Below, in pieces: positions 34,150 to 45,541 of a DNA stretch of 64,000 bases. A program made the position numbers and the translations under genes. Position 1 is the stretch's first letter; each line of letters begins with the position of its first letter. This DNA comes from Rhizomucor pusillus. Its lineage: Eukaryota; Mucoromycota; Mucoromycetes; Mucorales; Lichtheimiaceae. Under the pieces are notes generated by a model. It did no database searches, had not been told where the DNA came from, and saw nothing but the letters and a program-made list of their open reading frames with translations. The stretch lies in contig FWWN02000673.1 in NCBI GenBank assembly GCA_900175165.2, positions 49,401 to 113,400 of the forward strand, read 5' to 3'.

Positions 34150-34800
34150 CAGTGGCCCTCCACCTTCTCGGATGCCGACGCAATTACAGGAAAAAGTTGA
34201 CCTCTGCTTGCTTTGGAAGGTCTAAGGAAACAACAACAGACGAAAAAACCTTTTTTAATATAAACAGCCCTATGCCAAATGCGCCAATACTTGTCGCTAT
34301 TGCAAGAAAGTACCTTTCAAGTTTGGGCATACATGCACCGAGATGCTAGAAGGCAAGAAAGCTCAGGATATTAAGGCACGCATGGCCAAGACCGAAATTA
34401 ACATGGGATTTTAAAGCATTGATGACGACCAGTTGGATGGGTATGCACTGCATGTCTAGACGAAATAAACAACACACTGATCAAAATTCTATCACGGTAC
34501 CTATTAGTGTACAGAATGAGCAAACATTGGTGTTACTATATGCAGGCGAAGATAGATCCTCTTTAGACATCCGTTTTTTGCAGTCAAATAAATTATCAGT
34601 TGAATCAGTACATAAAGGACAGGTTACACTTGTTGCAGGAGATGCCATCACTGGTGAAGATATTACTATGATGTACCCATCAAATATGGTGCTAAGGAGC
34701 CCAAGCACACCTTTGAAGTTTTAATTCACTCAATAGGTACAGTTACTACTATCGGCCTTGGGTTGCTACACTTCGAACTAATGGTGTAATAACGTCGTGG
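34150..34800 (+). mobile_element. Relic of a gypsy-like retrotransposon (zinc knuckle plus aspartyl-protease region)
   Basis: An open frame at 34259-34414 reads YAKCANTCRYCKKVPFKF then GHTCTEMLEGKKAQ, a Cys/His knuckle like those at the end of Gag. About 70 bp later, 34480-34730 reads ITVPISVQNEQTLVLLYAGE and VHKGQVTLVAGDAITGEDI, and after a frame change at about 34720 FEVLIHSIG and TTIGLGLLHFEL, matching in order the body and the (T/I)IGLD-type end of gypsy retropepsins; the catalytic Asp-Thr-Gly is not preserved. Gag knuckle followed by protease is the Ty3/gypsy order. Reverse transcriptase was not found downstream before the gene at 34997. Identification rests on pattern and order, not on alignment. 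Confidence 0.45.
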
Positions 34801-34996
34801 GAATGTGCACTTTATCCCTCTTTCTAACCTCATCATCTGCTGAAGAATTCGATAGTTGAGATTTAGAATCACTTTTTGGATGTGACATAGGTTTCCATTC
34901 TAAAACGGATGTGCATGCACTTACATGTGATATGTGGAAGTATGCAGGGTTGAATAGAGTACGTTTGGATGGCGGTTTTGAGTGGAGGGGTATATT

Positions 34997-35653
34997 TCAG
35001 TCTTTTGATTCTACAGTCTTTTTCACTTGCTTGTAGAGTTTAAGTCTCTCACTCATATCCTGTTCGACGGCTTTGTCGATATGCGGCTGCGCTTGCCAGT
35101 ACCGTTGCAATTCATCCATTTGATCTGACGAAGCTGTGTATCGTGGCAACAGGCTGATCCAGGTTTGTTTGTATCGTAGTTCTTGCGTATACATGTAGCT
35201 TATACTTGATACATAATCGTGTACTTGATCCGGAGGAATAGCAGCGACTTGGATCAGCGATTCTGACGACAGCGCTGGTGGGTTCTTATTATTGGATGAT
35301 GATGACTGCAAAGTCGCTGCCTTTTGAAGATGCTTTGCAGCATCCTGTTCTAGTTTTTGCAGCTGCGCCGCAATATCTGACATGTTTTCGAGTACCCTTG
35401 ATAACTGCTGCAGGGTTCTTTCAAACGCTTGCGTTTGCTTGTATGCGAGACGTTCAGGATCAACGCTGTGACGCTCGAGTATTTCTACGTTATCCGCTGC
35501 AGCCGATCGTTGAGCGAGTACGTTGGATAGCGATGCTAGTAATGCTTCGGAAATGGACTGTTGCTTTTGCCATGCCTTGCATTTCTCCTCGGTCTGTGCA
35601 AGTAAATTGACGCTGCGTGTCGTCAACTGCTGGCGCTGCTGCTGCTGCTGCAT
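34997..35653 (-). CDS. Coiled-coil protein of unknown function, 218 aa
   Basis: A single-exon ORF from 35653. It starts with a Gln-rich stretch, then is almost entirely helical and charged: LLAQTEEKCKAWQKQQS, ERTLQQLSRVLENMSDIAAQ, LQKLEQDAAKHLQKA. A short Ser/Asn linker follows, and a second helical part DYVSSISYMYTQELRYKQTW with a C-terminal DKAVEQDMSERLKLYKQV. The pattern YMYTQEL...KQTW looks conserved-protein-like, but I cannot name the family. The start codon is preceded on the same strand by an AT-rich 5' region. It could be a component of a cytoskeletal or trafficking complex, which is inference from the coiled coil only. The true start may lie in an upstream exon because the N-terminus is low-complexity. 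Confidence 0.55.
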   Translation of the reverse strand: MQQQQQRQQLTTRSVNLLAQTEEKCKAWQKQQSISEALLASLSNVLAQRSAAADNVEILERHSVDPERLAYKQTQAFERTLQQLSRVLENMSDIAAQLQKLEQDAAKHLQKAATLQSSSSNNKNPPALSSESLIQVAAIPPDQVHDYVSSISYMYTQELRYKQTWISLLPRYTASSDQMDELQRYWQAQPHIDKAVEQDMSERLKLYKQVKKTVESKD

Positions 35654-36837
35654 GGATTAAACAAATTTTTCTTTAGATCGGCCGAACTGAAACCTTTTGC
35701 CGCCACGGCGGCCGATGACAATGGGATATACAAACAGTTAAGTACATAGAAAGCTATGCAGCTACTATATTCCGGCCAGAAAAGCAGAATAGGCATCCAG
35801 AGGTTTCCACGCATATGCTCGATGACGACATGGATTGCTTTTTGACAGTTTAATGTTGGTGATGAGATATTTGTAAGCTTGCGTTGCTAAGCATCCGAGT
35901 CCTAAATGCGCAGGACACGTGCTTTGTGGAAATGCTCCCTTTGGTACACGGATTTTCTACTGATTTCCATATGACCACCGGCCAAGTAAACTTTTGCTCC
36001 ACGTAACTTCGAGACGGTTCACCAGGATACCCTCCCCGGCGGCAGACTCCGGTCCGTGCTTGGGGCAACCTTGAAGTGAAGTTATAATCCTATCGTAATA
36101 AAACGTGGGTATTTTTACATTATGCATACACCATCCAACAAGAATAGATCAAAAATTTTTGCCATTGTATTATCCTACCTACAGTACATTGACGCGCTAG
36201 ACTGAATCGTATGAAACTCTTTTTTTTTCAGTTTGACATGATCTGAAACGTTTCATGAGACTTTGTCGATCAATCGACAATTGATGGAGTGTGTATATTT
36301 TCGGTATTCAAGATGGAGAGAGGAGTGTTGCCGAATTGGCTACAATCTCTGATGTTTCTTCTCACAAAGCCGATGATATGATGCAGAAAACACAGAAGAT
36401 GAGATAAACGGATGATGATGACTTCAGTGGACGGCTGGACGATGCCGAGGATCCCGTGGCGGCCGAAACGGGCTGGAGTCATTTTTTCGTTCTGACTCAT
36501 TGCAAGAAAATTGAAACGGCGACCGAGTAGGGAGGGCCAACGGTTGGGTGAACGGGGGAGAACGATGGAGACTCTCTTTTTTCCTTTCTCCACAGGGAAA
36601 CACTTGCTTTATAAGCAGTGAATATTGATCAGCTCTTGTCTGCATCTCTCTACAAAGTTTTCCAATATTCAGCAACTCAAGGAAACACCAACTTATTCTC
36701 ACCCACTAGACCATGCTTTTTATTCTCCCTGGACATTGTAAGTTGTGAATGTCAAACCCTTTAGGATGGAATGTAGCAAAACTGACGAATTATGGAACTT
36801 CTGACAGGGGAAAGGATTTTAATTTACCAGTAAAGCA
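35654..36837. other. Divergent intergenic region with a possible leader intron of the next gene
   Basis: About 1.2 kb. A pyrimidine-rich leader (36610-36710) is followed by ATGCTTTTTATTCTCC at 36713, then a good donor (CATT|GTAAGT at 36738) and an acceptor (TTTACCAG) at 36830, eight bases before the ATG at 36838. Spliced, the first ATG would open an out-of-frame ORF overlapping the main start. Other ORFs here have no motif. Confidence 0.4.
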
Positions 36838-38553
36838 ATGCGTTTTGTTTACGCCTCACCTCCGGTGTACACCCACCAACAACAACCACAACAAGAGTGT
36901 AATTACGCGGATGATGGTTTCGGCAGTCCAGCATCGGTGTACATGAAAATTCCATACCAGCGTCGAATGTCAGCATCCGAATACGTCAAAAGGCTATACT
37001 CTGGGCACCATCATCATCACATGTTTGGTACCGGAGCTGGAGAAGATACCTCCTCCATGTCGAGCGTAGACTCTGGCGACTCGCTTCGGTCGGACTCTCT
37101 ATGCAGCCGTAATCAACCCAAACGCTCCCGCCATCTCCTTCTCCGCGAAATTCGCCGGCTCCGCGCTGAAAACAGCTCCCTCCGGAGTAGCGTGGATATG
37201 CTCAAGGAAGATCTTCGCATCGAGCGTGAATCCCGTCAGATTGCAGATGCTTGCCACCAAAAATATCTTGAAGAATCTGCAGAGCAGCAAGCCAAGTTAG
37301 AGCTGGACATTGCCGATATGCAGGATATAATCGATGATCTCAGAGATCGCCTCCAATATGCAGGTGGGCACCCGCCAAGCCCTGCTGAGCCGGTTTCCTC
37401 CAAACTTGCCAGGTTAAATTTCGACAATGTTAACGATAACGCTGACGACAACGACGACGACGAGGAGCCAGCGCTTTATCAATCGCCGTCAGAAATCCTG
37501 CCGTTTGAACATCATATCGGATACCCGAGATCTTCCTCCCGAGAGGAAAACGAGAATTCGGAAAACGATGATGATGACGATGAAGACGATGAGCAAACAA
37601 TAAGCGACGATGAACAGTTTGAACAATTGGCAAGGTCGTACCTTCGCCAAGCCATGGTCTCAAAATTGACCAGTGCACGGGCCAATTTAGAGCTTGACGA
37701 CTTAATGTTAAAGTATGATCCCTCTCCTTCAACGTTGCTGCGTACACTGGCGGACGCATTCATTGTCTGGATCAACGATGTTATTGCTGCTGCACCTGGA
37801 TCGCTCACCACTAGCGAAATCATAAAATCCAAAGTCCAAGAGGGCTTCCTTCAATTTTGGAAAGCAATCTTGGCTCAACATGTTCAAGACGACCAAGACC
37901 AATACCAATTTTTAAACGAAGCAGAGCGCACACTCAATCGGCATGGAGTCAAATCAGCTTCTGCGCTCATCAATAATTTCCATTGGCTCCTTGTCATGCT
38001 TTATAGATTCGACATTGTAGACGGGGATGCCATCAGCAGTTGGTGGCACAACAGCAAGACAGGCACAGAGCCAGTTGCTGTCAGCTTGCGTACAGTCACT
38101 CGCAAGTTTGTTGAATGGATGGATTCTGAGGAAGAAGAAGGAAATAACGATGGCGACGATGATGACGATGTGGTCGGGCCCGACGAAAGTGACAACGATA
38201 CTGTTATTGAACAAGATGAGGATGACATTGACAACGAGGATGTCTTTCCTGAAGAATCTAAAGTTGTCGATCAGATGCTGCTAGACGACCAAAACTATTG
38301 CATTTGCCAGTTTGATGAAATCAACTGCAACAATTTACTACCACTACCTAGCAATACAATTACTACTACTACCACTACCACTACCACCGCCTCCACAACA
38401 ACCACTACCGCAAATACTATCACACCCACTGCACATAACGATACACGCGCACCGGTCTTACAAGAACGGCATTGTACATGCAAAATTACACCTACATCAT
38501 CCCAAACCGCGACGGACACTAAACCGAAAAAGTCTGTCCGGATTCTCTTGTAA
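36838..38553 (+). CDS. Acidic coiled-coil protein of unknown function, 571 aa
   Basis: A long intronless ORF with fungal-like codon use. Residues 1-90 are disordered with a His run and a Ser/Asp-rich patch; about 95-180 form a leucine-rich coiled coil (LLREIRRLRAENSSLRSSVD, EQQAKLELDIADMQDIIDD, LRDRL). Two acidic Asp/Glu runs flank a roughly 200-residue helical part (FEQLARSYLRQAMVSKLTSA, DAFIVWINDVIAAAPGSL, FLQFWKAILAQHVQDD, FHWLLVMLYRFDIVDGD) that looks like a folded domain. The C-terminus has a Thr run of the (ACT)n type and a CTCKITP tail. I do not recognise the family. The coiled coil plus acidic stretches fit a scaffold, but that is inference. The downstream gene MKT1 begins 200 bp after the stop on the same strand. 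Confidence 0.65.
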   Translation: MRFVYASPPVYTHQQQPQQECNYADDGFGSPASVYMKIPYQRRMSASEYVKRLYSGHHHHHMFGTGAGEDTSSMSSVDSGDSLRSDSLCSRNQPKRSRHLLLREIRRLRAENSSLRSSVDMLKEDLRIERESRQIADACHQKYLEESAEQQAKLELDIADMQDIIDDLRDRLQYAGGHPPSPAEPVSSKLARLNFDNVNDNADDNDDDEEPALYQSPSEILPFEHHIGYPRSSSREENENSENDDDDDEDDEQTISDDEQFEQLARSYLRQAMVSKLTSARANLELDDLMLKYDPSPSTLLRTLADAFIVWINDVIAAAPGSLTTSEIIKSKVQEGFLQFWKAILAQHVQDDQDQYQFLNEAERTLNRHGVKSASALINNFHWLLVMLYRFDIVDGDAISSWWHNSKTGTEPVAVSLRTVTRKFVEWMDSEEEEGNNDGDDDDDVVGPDESDNDTVIEQDEDDIDNEDVFPEESKVVDQMLLDDQNYCICQFDEINCNNLLPLPSNTITTTTTTTTTASTTTTTANTITPTAHNDTRAPVLQERHCTCKITPTSSQTATDTKPKKSVRILL

Positions 38554-38753
38554 ATACCCCCTTCCTCGCTTTAAATTCGTGTTTTGATAATAAAAATATA
38601 CGCTATCTATCGTCTGCGATAGAACAATTAGATAATTTTTCTTTTTCGCACGGAAAGGGTAGGGCCCGATTTTTTCGAGCCAGAGAATACGCGAAAAGCG
38701 CGGAGGTCAAGTGGATTGCTCCCTGTCTGGCTTGCGCTCAGCTGTTAACGCAC

Positions 38754-41713
38754 ATGCCGATCCGACATTTTGACAGTAAGTTTCCTGTACACGCGCGCCC
38801 ATCTGCACACACCTTCGTCTGACGATGCGGCCACGACAGTCTTTACAGGCGAGCGATGTCTCGTGCAGACGTCTGCGGTCTCGCAGCTCAAGGACACGAG
38901 ATTAGGCATTGAAGGCAATCACTGGCTCCGCAAAATCCTCGCAAAGGAGCCTGCAGTGGCAGCTATGGGCGGTACGCCGTTGAAACTGGTCGAGTCTATT
39001 GAAAGAGAAATTAATGCATTCAAGTGAGTGCAAAAGGTTAAGAGAAAATGCGGTGTAGATTATTTTTTTGACAAGTTGCGCACGTTTGTCAGGGCCAACC
39101 ACATCCAGCCGATCATTGTGTTTTCTGGTCTATCGATCCTGAGAAAGGACAAGCCGTTCTCTATCAAGGATCGACGACCGCTGCAGAGAGCGACGGGATG
39201 GGATTACTACGAGCAGGGACGTCTGGAGAAGGCACTGAGCAGCTGGAGCGACAGTGGAGGGGTACCGCCTGCCGATCTTTTGAACTTGGTATTCCATGTG
39301 CTCCACAAACACAATGTCGAATTCATGCGGGCACCTTATTCAGCTTGGGCTCAGGTATATACAGCATATGTCACATCGAAAGGACACAAATCACTGAATT
39401 TTGTCTACATTTAGCTCGCATACATGTATACACATCCCAAGCAGCTTGTGAATAACGTCTATGGCGGATCTGAACTCTTAATGTTTGATGTTGACAAAGT
39501 GATTACAAACATTGAGCTTGAGGTACCGTATGTAAATGTCAAGTAAGCGTATCCAAGCTTCTAAATATTTTGTAGAAAGGAGATTATCACTGGATGAGCA
39601 AAAAGACTGTTCTGCAGGATTTGCAAGTATCCGACGAGCAATTCTTGGACATTTGTTTACTTGCTGGCTTTGAGTACTGCAGCAGTTTCCCGCCACTGAA
39701 TACGAATGTGATAAGTTTCACCTTTAAAGGTACGTGCGTACGTGCGTGCGTGCGTCAGAAAGAGAGAAAAATACAAGAGTTTTACTGACCTTGCTTTTAG
39801 CCGTACATGATTTAATTAAGCAAAACAAGACAGGAATGAACGCAGTGCGATCGCACGCTGATGATCCTAGCATGTCCAAAACCAACTATGGCGATATCTT
39901 TTGTCGCGCTAGATGTGCCATCAAGTTCCATCCCATCATGACAGACGAAGGCGAAGTCAAGCCATTGAATGCAGATCAGGCTCCAAACGATATTCACGAA
40001 TTTATCGGCTACCGCTTACCAGATGAATTGTACTATTACTTGATGCGAGGACTCGTTGGACCACAGGTAACGAGAGTGGGGGACGCTCTTGCAAAGATGT
40101 ATATATGATGGAAAATGCTGAAGACGAATTGTGAAACAGTCTATCAACACACTTGTATCCGGTGTGCTTATCGAAAATGCTCCGTTGGATAACGGCGAGA
40201 CCTCTGAATACACCAACTTTTTGCTGGGTCTGCTCAGCATGCGCACGCAGACTTTGAGTCTATTGACGCAACCTCTTCACAAATTCTACCAGTCGCGCAA
40301 GGTCGCTAGCTACTTTTACTTTGATCCTTCGACCGAGCATATCATGCACCATCATCCCAGCTACAACCACGCAAACTCTGGTAGCACGCTTGGCAACAAC
40401 GCCAGCCCTCTCAACACAGTCTACGAAAGCACGCGTTCCTGGAACGTCACTCACGAGTTTTTGGATGCTGAAAAGGCATCCCAAAAGGTAACAACAGTGT
40501 ATACTAGGCGACGAGCATTACGTACTAAGTATTGTTGTCTTCCATACAGAGTAACGATATGGATATCGCCTTTTGCATGAAAGCGACCCAAGACGAATCG
40601 AACGCAGCGAAAACCATATCCCATCCTCCTTCAGATAAGGTAAATGAGAAAAGTATGCAGAGAGTCGGATCAAATTCTAAAGAAATTGTATAGGTTTTGC
40701 GACAAAAAGATGAAATCGTCGCTAATGTACTTTGGAAGACACTGGAAATCCGAGAGTAAGTTGTTTCGACAAAGAAAGAGTAGAGGATGTATTAGTTGTT
40801 GACACATGTTGACAGCTTCTTGACCTCGTCGCGACACATCCATACTCCCTGGGGCTGCGCTCTAGCTCGGGCCATGTCCACCATCGCACCCGATGGCAAA
40901 CCGCCCTTCCATACCCAGGAAGCACTGCTGACCGCGCTTGAACTCATTCGATTCGAAGTTTTGACGGATAAGCCGTATGACAAGACTTATTCCCGCATTG
41001 CTGGCGATGGTAAGTCTACCATGCACAACTTTGCGATTTTTAGCCGTTTTCTAACATCCTTGGCAAAAAACTAGAAAAACAACAACGACGTATCCGGATC
41101 CTGACCCGTACATTATCTCTATTGCCCATGGAATTGAAGGTAAAAAACAAGACAGAAAGGAAGAAAAATATGATCGACCGGTTTTCTTAGCAAAAAATCA
41201 TCATCATCAGAGCGAACAATGGAAGGGACCTCTCAACAGAGATCTGCTTGTATTCAACAGCTTTGTCAAGGCATTGAACCGCAGCTACCGCAACCTATGC
41301 GAGATGCTGACGTTATCGCTATTCCTGAACAATCACGTTGAGAAGGAACGAAAGGATTATTTTGAAATTGCTGACAGGTAGGTATTTACGTGTGCCAAGG
41401 CAGAAATCCGTCTACGTACTTACGGCTTGTTCCTCTATCTATAATTAGCTTGCCATATCTAACCGATGTCAACGTTGCACTCGGTTTGGTTGCCAAGCAC
41501 TATCTCGAGCAAACTGGACCGGACGCTCTACAGGCAACCGAGTCTGCGTTCCCTACTTGTGCATCTGTAAAGAATGATTTGGACAAGGGCTTCCAGTTCT
41601 GGAAGGGTCTGGTGACAGGACTCGAGGCCGTGAGAGACGCAAAGTACTTGTCAGAAGAAACGTATGCCATGTTTGTCGAGGCTGATCAGTGGCTGCAGAC
41701 TAAGAGGAAATAA
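38754..41713 (+). CDS. MKT1: Mkt1-like post-transcriptional regulator, 13 exons
   Basis: Exons 38754-38775, 38840-39023, 39093-39354, 39415-39522, 39576-39729, 39801-40066, 40140-40487, 40550-40639, 40694-40755, 40816-41009, 41075-41139, 41211-41377 and 41449-41713 give 728 residues, all phases consistent. Mkt1 has an XPG/FEN-like N-terminal fold and a C-terminal MKT1 domain and, with Pbp1, promotes translation of specific mRNAs in the cytoplasm. Seen: MPIRHFD start, LGIEGNHWLRKIL, IIVFSGLSI, RAPYSAWAQLAYM, YGGSELLMFDVDKV where XPG nucleases have acidic residues (so probably not a nuclease), HWMSKKTVLQDL, then IHEFIGYRLPDELYYYLMRG of the central domain, and TPWGCALARAM and LVTGLEAVRDAKYL near the end. 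Exon 2 has two in-frame acceptors nine bases apart. The longest-intron gene model of the window, it has twelve small introns. Confidence 0.85.
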
Positions 41714-42032
41714 AGAAAAAGATCTGCGCTCCCGCCTGCACACTACAACATTTGGCACCAGCCGGATGGGATCAAAATGATGATATGTTCTTCTCAGTGT
41801 TCCCAAGGGGGAATGTTTATTTTTTTTTCTGCGGCTGCGCTAAAAAAGTACCATCCGTATCACACATACATACATGCGAGAATGTTCGAACCTTGCGGTT
41901 TGCAGCGCGGGAATGTGTATATTCCGTAGGGATCTTGCATTCAGAGGGAAAAAAACCAAGATAAAAAGAGCCGTCTAAAAAGATTTTATTCCTTCATTAT
42001 TGTTGTATCATACCACCTCAATTGCAACAAAG

Positions 42033-42401
42033 ATGAAAAAGTTCTTTCAATCGTTTATTGTCAAAAAACTAACGAAAAGACCGCCTCAGCAACACCAGCG
42101 ACGAAAGCAAAAGGAAAAGAAGCAGAAACAGCAGCTACCGCTATCCTTATCGTCGTCGTCGGTTTCTACCATTGTGACGACTGCTCCAAGCGACTGGTCC
42201 CGTCCCGCGACACCAAACGAGCTTGACGCTACTTCACTTGCTGCTCCCCAATCATCCTCGTCGCTGCTCTCGGCGGCTTCATCCGTGGCAGCGTACTCGA
42301 ACGAATATTTCAAGCTACCGGATGGAAACTATCTGGTCAGGTTTCGCACTGCTGATCGACAGATTATCGAATCCTACATGGTCGAAGGCCACAAAATTTG
42401 A
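42033..42401 (+). CDS. Small basic protein of unknown function, 122 aa
   Basis: An intronless ORF starting MKKFFQSFIVKKLTKRPP. The first 40 residues are strongly basic with a Gln/Lys-rich run, the middle is Ser-rich and disordered, and the last 30 residues form a compact, ordered-looking end: SNEYFKLPDGNYLVRFRTAD followed by RQIIESYMVEGHKI. Mucorales encode many such small proteins ending in a short beta-type motif, but I cannot name this one. The start at 42033 is preferred to the in-frame non-conserved extension from 42000. A GATAAAAAG element lies about 70 bp upstream (41959). The 3' side, 42402-42815, is AT-rich and contains no gene. Confidence 0.55.
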   Translation: MKKFFQSFIVKKLTKRPPQQHQRRKQKEKKQKQQLPLSLSSSSVSTIVTTAPSDWSRPATPNELDATSLAAPQSSSSLLSAASSVAAYSNEYFKLPDGNYLVRFRTADRQIIESYMVEGHKI

Positions 42402-42815
42402 ATAATGACTGCGTCTACGTGTATATACATGCATGAATGCATCTCGTCGTCTCACCTAGTTAGTAATAGCAGTAACTATGTAGTAGTCCCAGAGTAGTGG
42501 TAATGTATAATAATAATCAAGTAAAAAACAAAATGCTCCATTGGCAATTCGTCAGATCAAAAAGTTTACATCAAAAACTCTGTCACAAAATTTTGGTGCA
42601 GAAATAAAGTTTTAAATCGATCAATTGCCGGGAAGAAGAAAAAGAATCATATTGAGATGCTATCAACTTAATCCAACTGCATAGAAAACCGTAGTCATAC
42701 TAACTCTAGGTATACCACAGCAATGTTGACCAAACAAAAATACAATGCTTCACACCGTATATCTCGAGAAACAAGTAGATTAAGTGCTCTTTATTTGCAT
42801 GCAATTTGAAGAAGC
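42402..42815. other. Convergent 3' region, no gene
   Basis: About 410 bp of AT-rich sequence between the small basic protein (+) and RPS11 (-). It likely holds both 3' untranslated regions. No ORF of note. Confidence 0.5.
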
Positions 42816-43530
42816 TTAGAACTTTTCAAAAAGCTTGCTGGCAGCCTTAGCTTTCTGGACCTTGAGGACGTTGAAACGGACGGTCTTGGAGAGGGGACGG
42901 CACTGACCAACGGTCACAATGTCACCACTAAATAGAGGCGGAAGAATAAGTAAAACAGATGGACGTCAAAGGCTTGGTAAGCCGCTACCTCACCAACTAC
43001 CTCGTCCGGACATTACAATGGGGGCATGGACGTACATGCCCTGTCCCTCACACAAAGGTAATTGCAGCAGAAGGAGAGGAGGACTCAATTAGGTTAACGA
43101 TACTTACTTTTCAACACCAATGTTGTCGAAAGCGGGGGACAAGTGAGCAGAGATGTTCTTGTGGCGCTTCTCGTAACGGTTGTACTTGGGCACGTAGTGG
43201 AGGTAGTCACGGCGGATGACGATGGTGCGCTTCATCTTGGTGGAGACGACGACACCAGTCAAGATACGGCCCTGGATGTTGACCTCACCGACGAAGGGGC
43301 ACTTCTTGTCAATGTAAGTGCCGTGAATGGCCTCAGCGGGAGTCTTGAAGCCGTAGCCGACATCCTTGACCCAACGCTTGTTCTTGGACTTGCCGAACTT
43401 GTGGGCCTGGAAGATGTGGGGTTGCTTTTGGTAAGCCTTCTCGGTCTAAACAAAGAATGGAGTGTTAATATTTTCCTGCTTTTGGAGTTGAAATGGCTAG
43501 GACAATGCAAACACATACTTGGTGATCCAT
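42816..43530 (-). CDS. RPS11: 40S ribosomal protein S11 (uS17), 3 exons
   Basis: Minus-strand exons 43530-43519, 43445-43108 and 42927-42816 encode 153 residues, the normal length. The protein binds 18S rRNA at the small-subunit body. The first exon holds only the four codons MDHQ, a typical ribosomal-protein layout in fungi with the intron directly after the start. Recognised segments: [60 protein letters not shown] [58 protein letters not shown] and [20 protein letters not shown]. Codons are strongly C-ending (AAG, GTC, ATC), consistent with high expression, unlike its neighbours. The second intron is 180 nt; I looked for a C/D snoRNA in it and saw none. Confidence 0.95.
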
Positions 43531-43986
43531 TGCTAACGAATTAAGCTGGAGGAAGAGGAGGAAGCACTGGTTTGCCGTCACTGAAAATTCTGATATAACT
43601 CGCGAACGTGGCTTACCTCCCCAAAAGACGTCACACGCTGAACAATGGAAGCCACAAAATCTGAATCAGCGGGAAGAGCCGCCTGCTGGCTCTAGATGGA
43701 CAATTCTTTTCGCATGGTTCGCAAAGTGTATCCTCATATAATGTGGAAGTTTTTATTCTATGGACCACCTTTTGGATCCAGTCTGTGATCCTTGTGCATT
43801 CAAAGCTGATATGTTTAGAATATTTGACATTGATGCTACGCTGGTGCCCCGAGATACTAGGCAAATCAAAACAATATTAGCGCTCGTTGATCCACAACTG
43901 GTGCAAGGATTTCTTACTGTGATTGATTAAGCCATGGTTGAAATTTCGCATACAAATGATAGAGATAGGTACCGAAATCTACATTG
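43531..43986. other. Promoter region of RPS11 and 3' flank of the heptahelical gene
   Basis: About 450 bp. The minus strand is read leftward through both genes, so this contains the RPS11 promoter and the 3' end of the upstream gene. Short ORF 43864-43631 has no motif. Confidence 0.4.
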
Positions 43987-45347
43987 TTACATAATCTGTG
44001 AGCAAACGATCTCGTATCTCGCAGTGCAATGACTTGCCAGAATTAACATCATATCCACGCACACTGCATAAAAAAGAAGATTAACAATGATGAATTAAAT
44101 ACAAGTGTATGATTGAGAAATACTTACGAAAGAAGGTTAGAAAATATCGTGATCCGATAAATCTTTGAGGTTGCTGCCATATTTGGAGTAAAATATATAC
44201 AAAGTAACCCATACTTGCAAAGCAGAGGACGCAGAATAGGTATAGATGGACTTCAAGTTCTTTCCTCAACTAATCGTTTTACTTTAGAATATACGGACAG
44301 TTTAGAGACAATAAGCAGAAGGCACTTACCCCCCAATATGCAAGGATCAACATGATGACGCTGACCACGCAGCTGAGGCCAATGTGCAAAATAAGCGTAT
44401 GCACTAGCTCTTGTTTCTCCTGGGCTGTAGTCGCCTCTGGCCACCATGCGACGATCAGCAGAGCAAGATATTGTACAGAAAATCCAAGGAAAAAGAAGAA
44501 ATCAAACTTGAGCAGCATCATGAATATTTGGTACATTTTGTATCTGTCTTTATTGTTACAGGAAGTAACTATTATCGTCATTGCTCCATGCTAGAACCTC
44601 ACTTTTCTTCACTTACCGCGCATGGCAAGGTCTGCACCAATCTTTTGGTATATACACCAACCGAATTCCAGGTACAGCTTGTAGCCGAGAAACATGAATA
44701 CGGCGCTGCTACCAAACATGATACCAATCTGCGCCATTTCTGCCCAGTTGGATGCATGCAACGCGTCGCCGAGAAATGCAAGTGCAAGAATGACATTCGG
44801 CGCTGTTGTATCCGCAAACAGCGTCATTGTTTGGTGGTACTGGATAACTGTGTAGGCGCTCATACCGAGCTCGAATGCGACCAGTGCAATTAGCTGGATG
44901 GTATTCTTTTGATAGACCTACATATGCACAGAATAATACGTTAAAAGTTGTTCCACTATAGAAGAAAATTTTTCTTTAATCTCCCACTTGCCGCATCAAA
45001 TACAAGAATGACCGTGAATATTTGAGCAAATATGAACAGCACAAAGTAGACTAGGAGCGAGCGTGCATTGGCATACGCAGTGACAAGACTCTCGCCAAAC
45101 TCGGGTCTATCGAGCCGTTGCACCCGGATAATATCTACTGCATTTGAATGGTAGTCAAAAATAATCGATTCGAAAATGATGGCTACGATCGCTTGGAGGA
45201 TAATATTGACAAAGACCGCGTTTGCCCAACGAGACTCTCCAAACTTGCGCAAGCAGCAAAGGAAAGATATCGAGATGAATAAAATACATTATTATGTGAA
45301 AATGAATTATATATATATCTTGTTTGTAGGCTTACAAAGAGTCGCAT
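43987..45347 (-). CDS. Seven-transmembrane fungal protein of unknown function, 6 exons
   Basis: Minus-strand exons 45347-45336, 45243-44992, 44917-44617, 44547-44330, 44269-44128 and 44063-43987 close to 333 residues. Helices: [117 protein letters not shown] and [19 protein letters not shown]. The [20 protein letters not shown] segment is characteristic of a conserved fungal membrane family that I remember only as uncharacterised. The exon 2/3 junction uses a GCAAGT donor (GATGCG|GCAAGT); a GC donor gives [12 protein letters not shown] in phase 0, while the overlapping GT would break the frame. Exon 1 holds only four codons. The last exon (hydrophobic, short) is the least certain. Confidence 0.7.
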
Positions 45348-45541
45348 TTTACAATCTGAGGGGGAGGTTGTGGAAGAAAAGCAGTTATGATCTTTTCTGC
45401 CTCTGCTGTTAAAGATAAATTGAGAGAAAAGCGAGATACAATGTGTGCAAGTGCGTGCGTATGTGAATGTGCTGCGTTGTGGTAGTAAAAGGGAAAATTG
45501 AATACATGATTTAGGGGTAGAGGAGCTAGGGTGTAATTGCT

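Noticed and set aside
42928..43107. Possible snoRNA in the second RPS11 intron
   Set aside because: No C box (RTGATGA) with a matching D box and terminal stem was found by eye.
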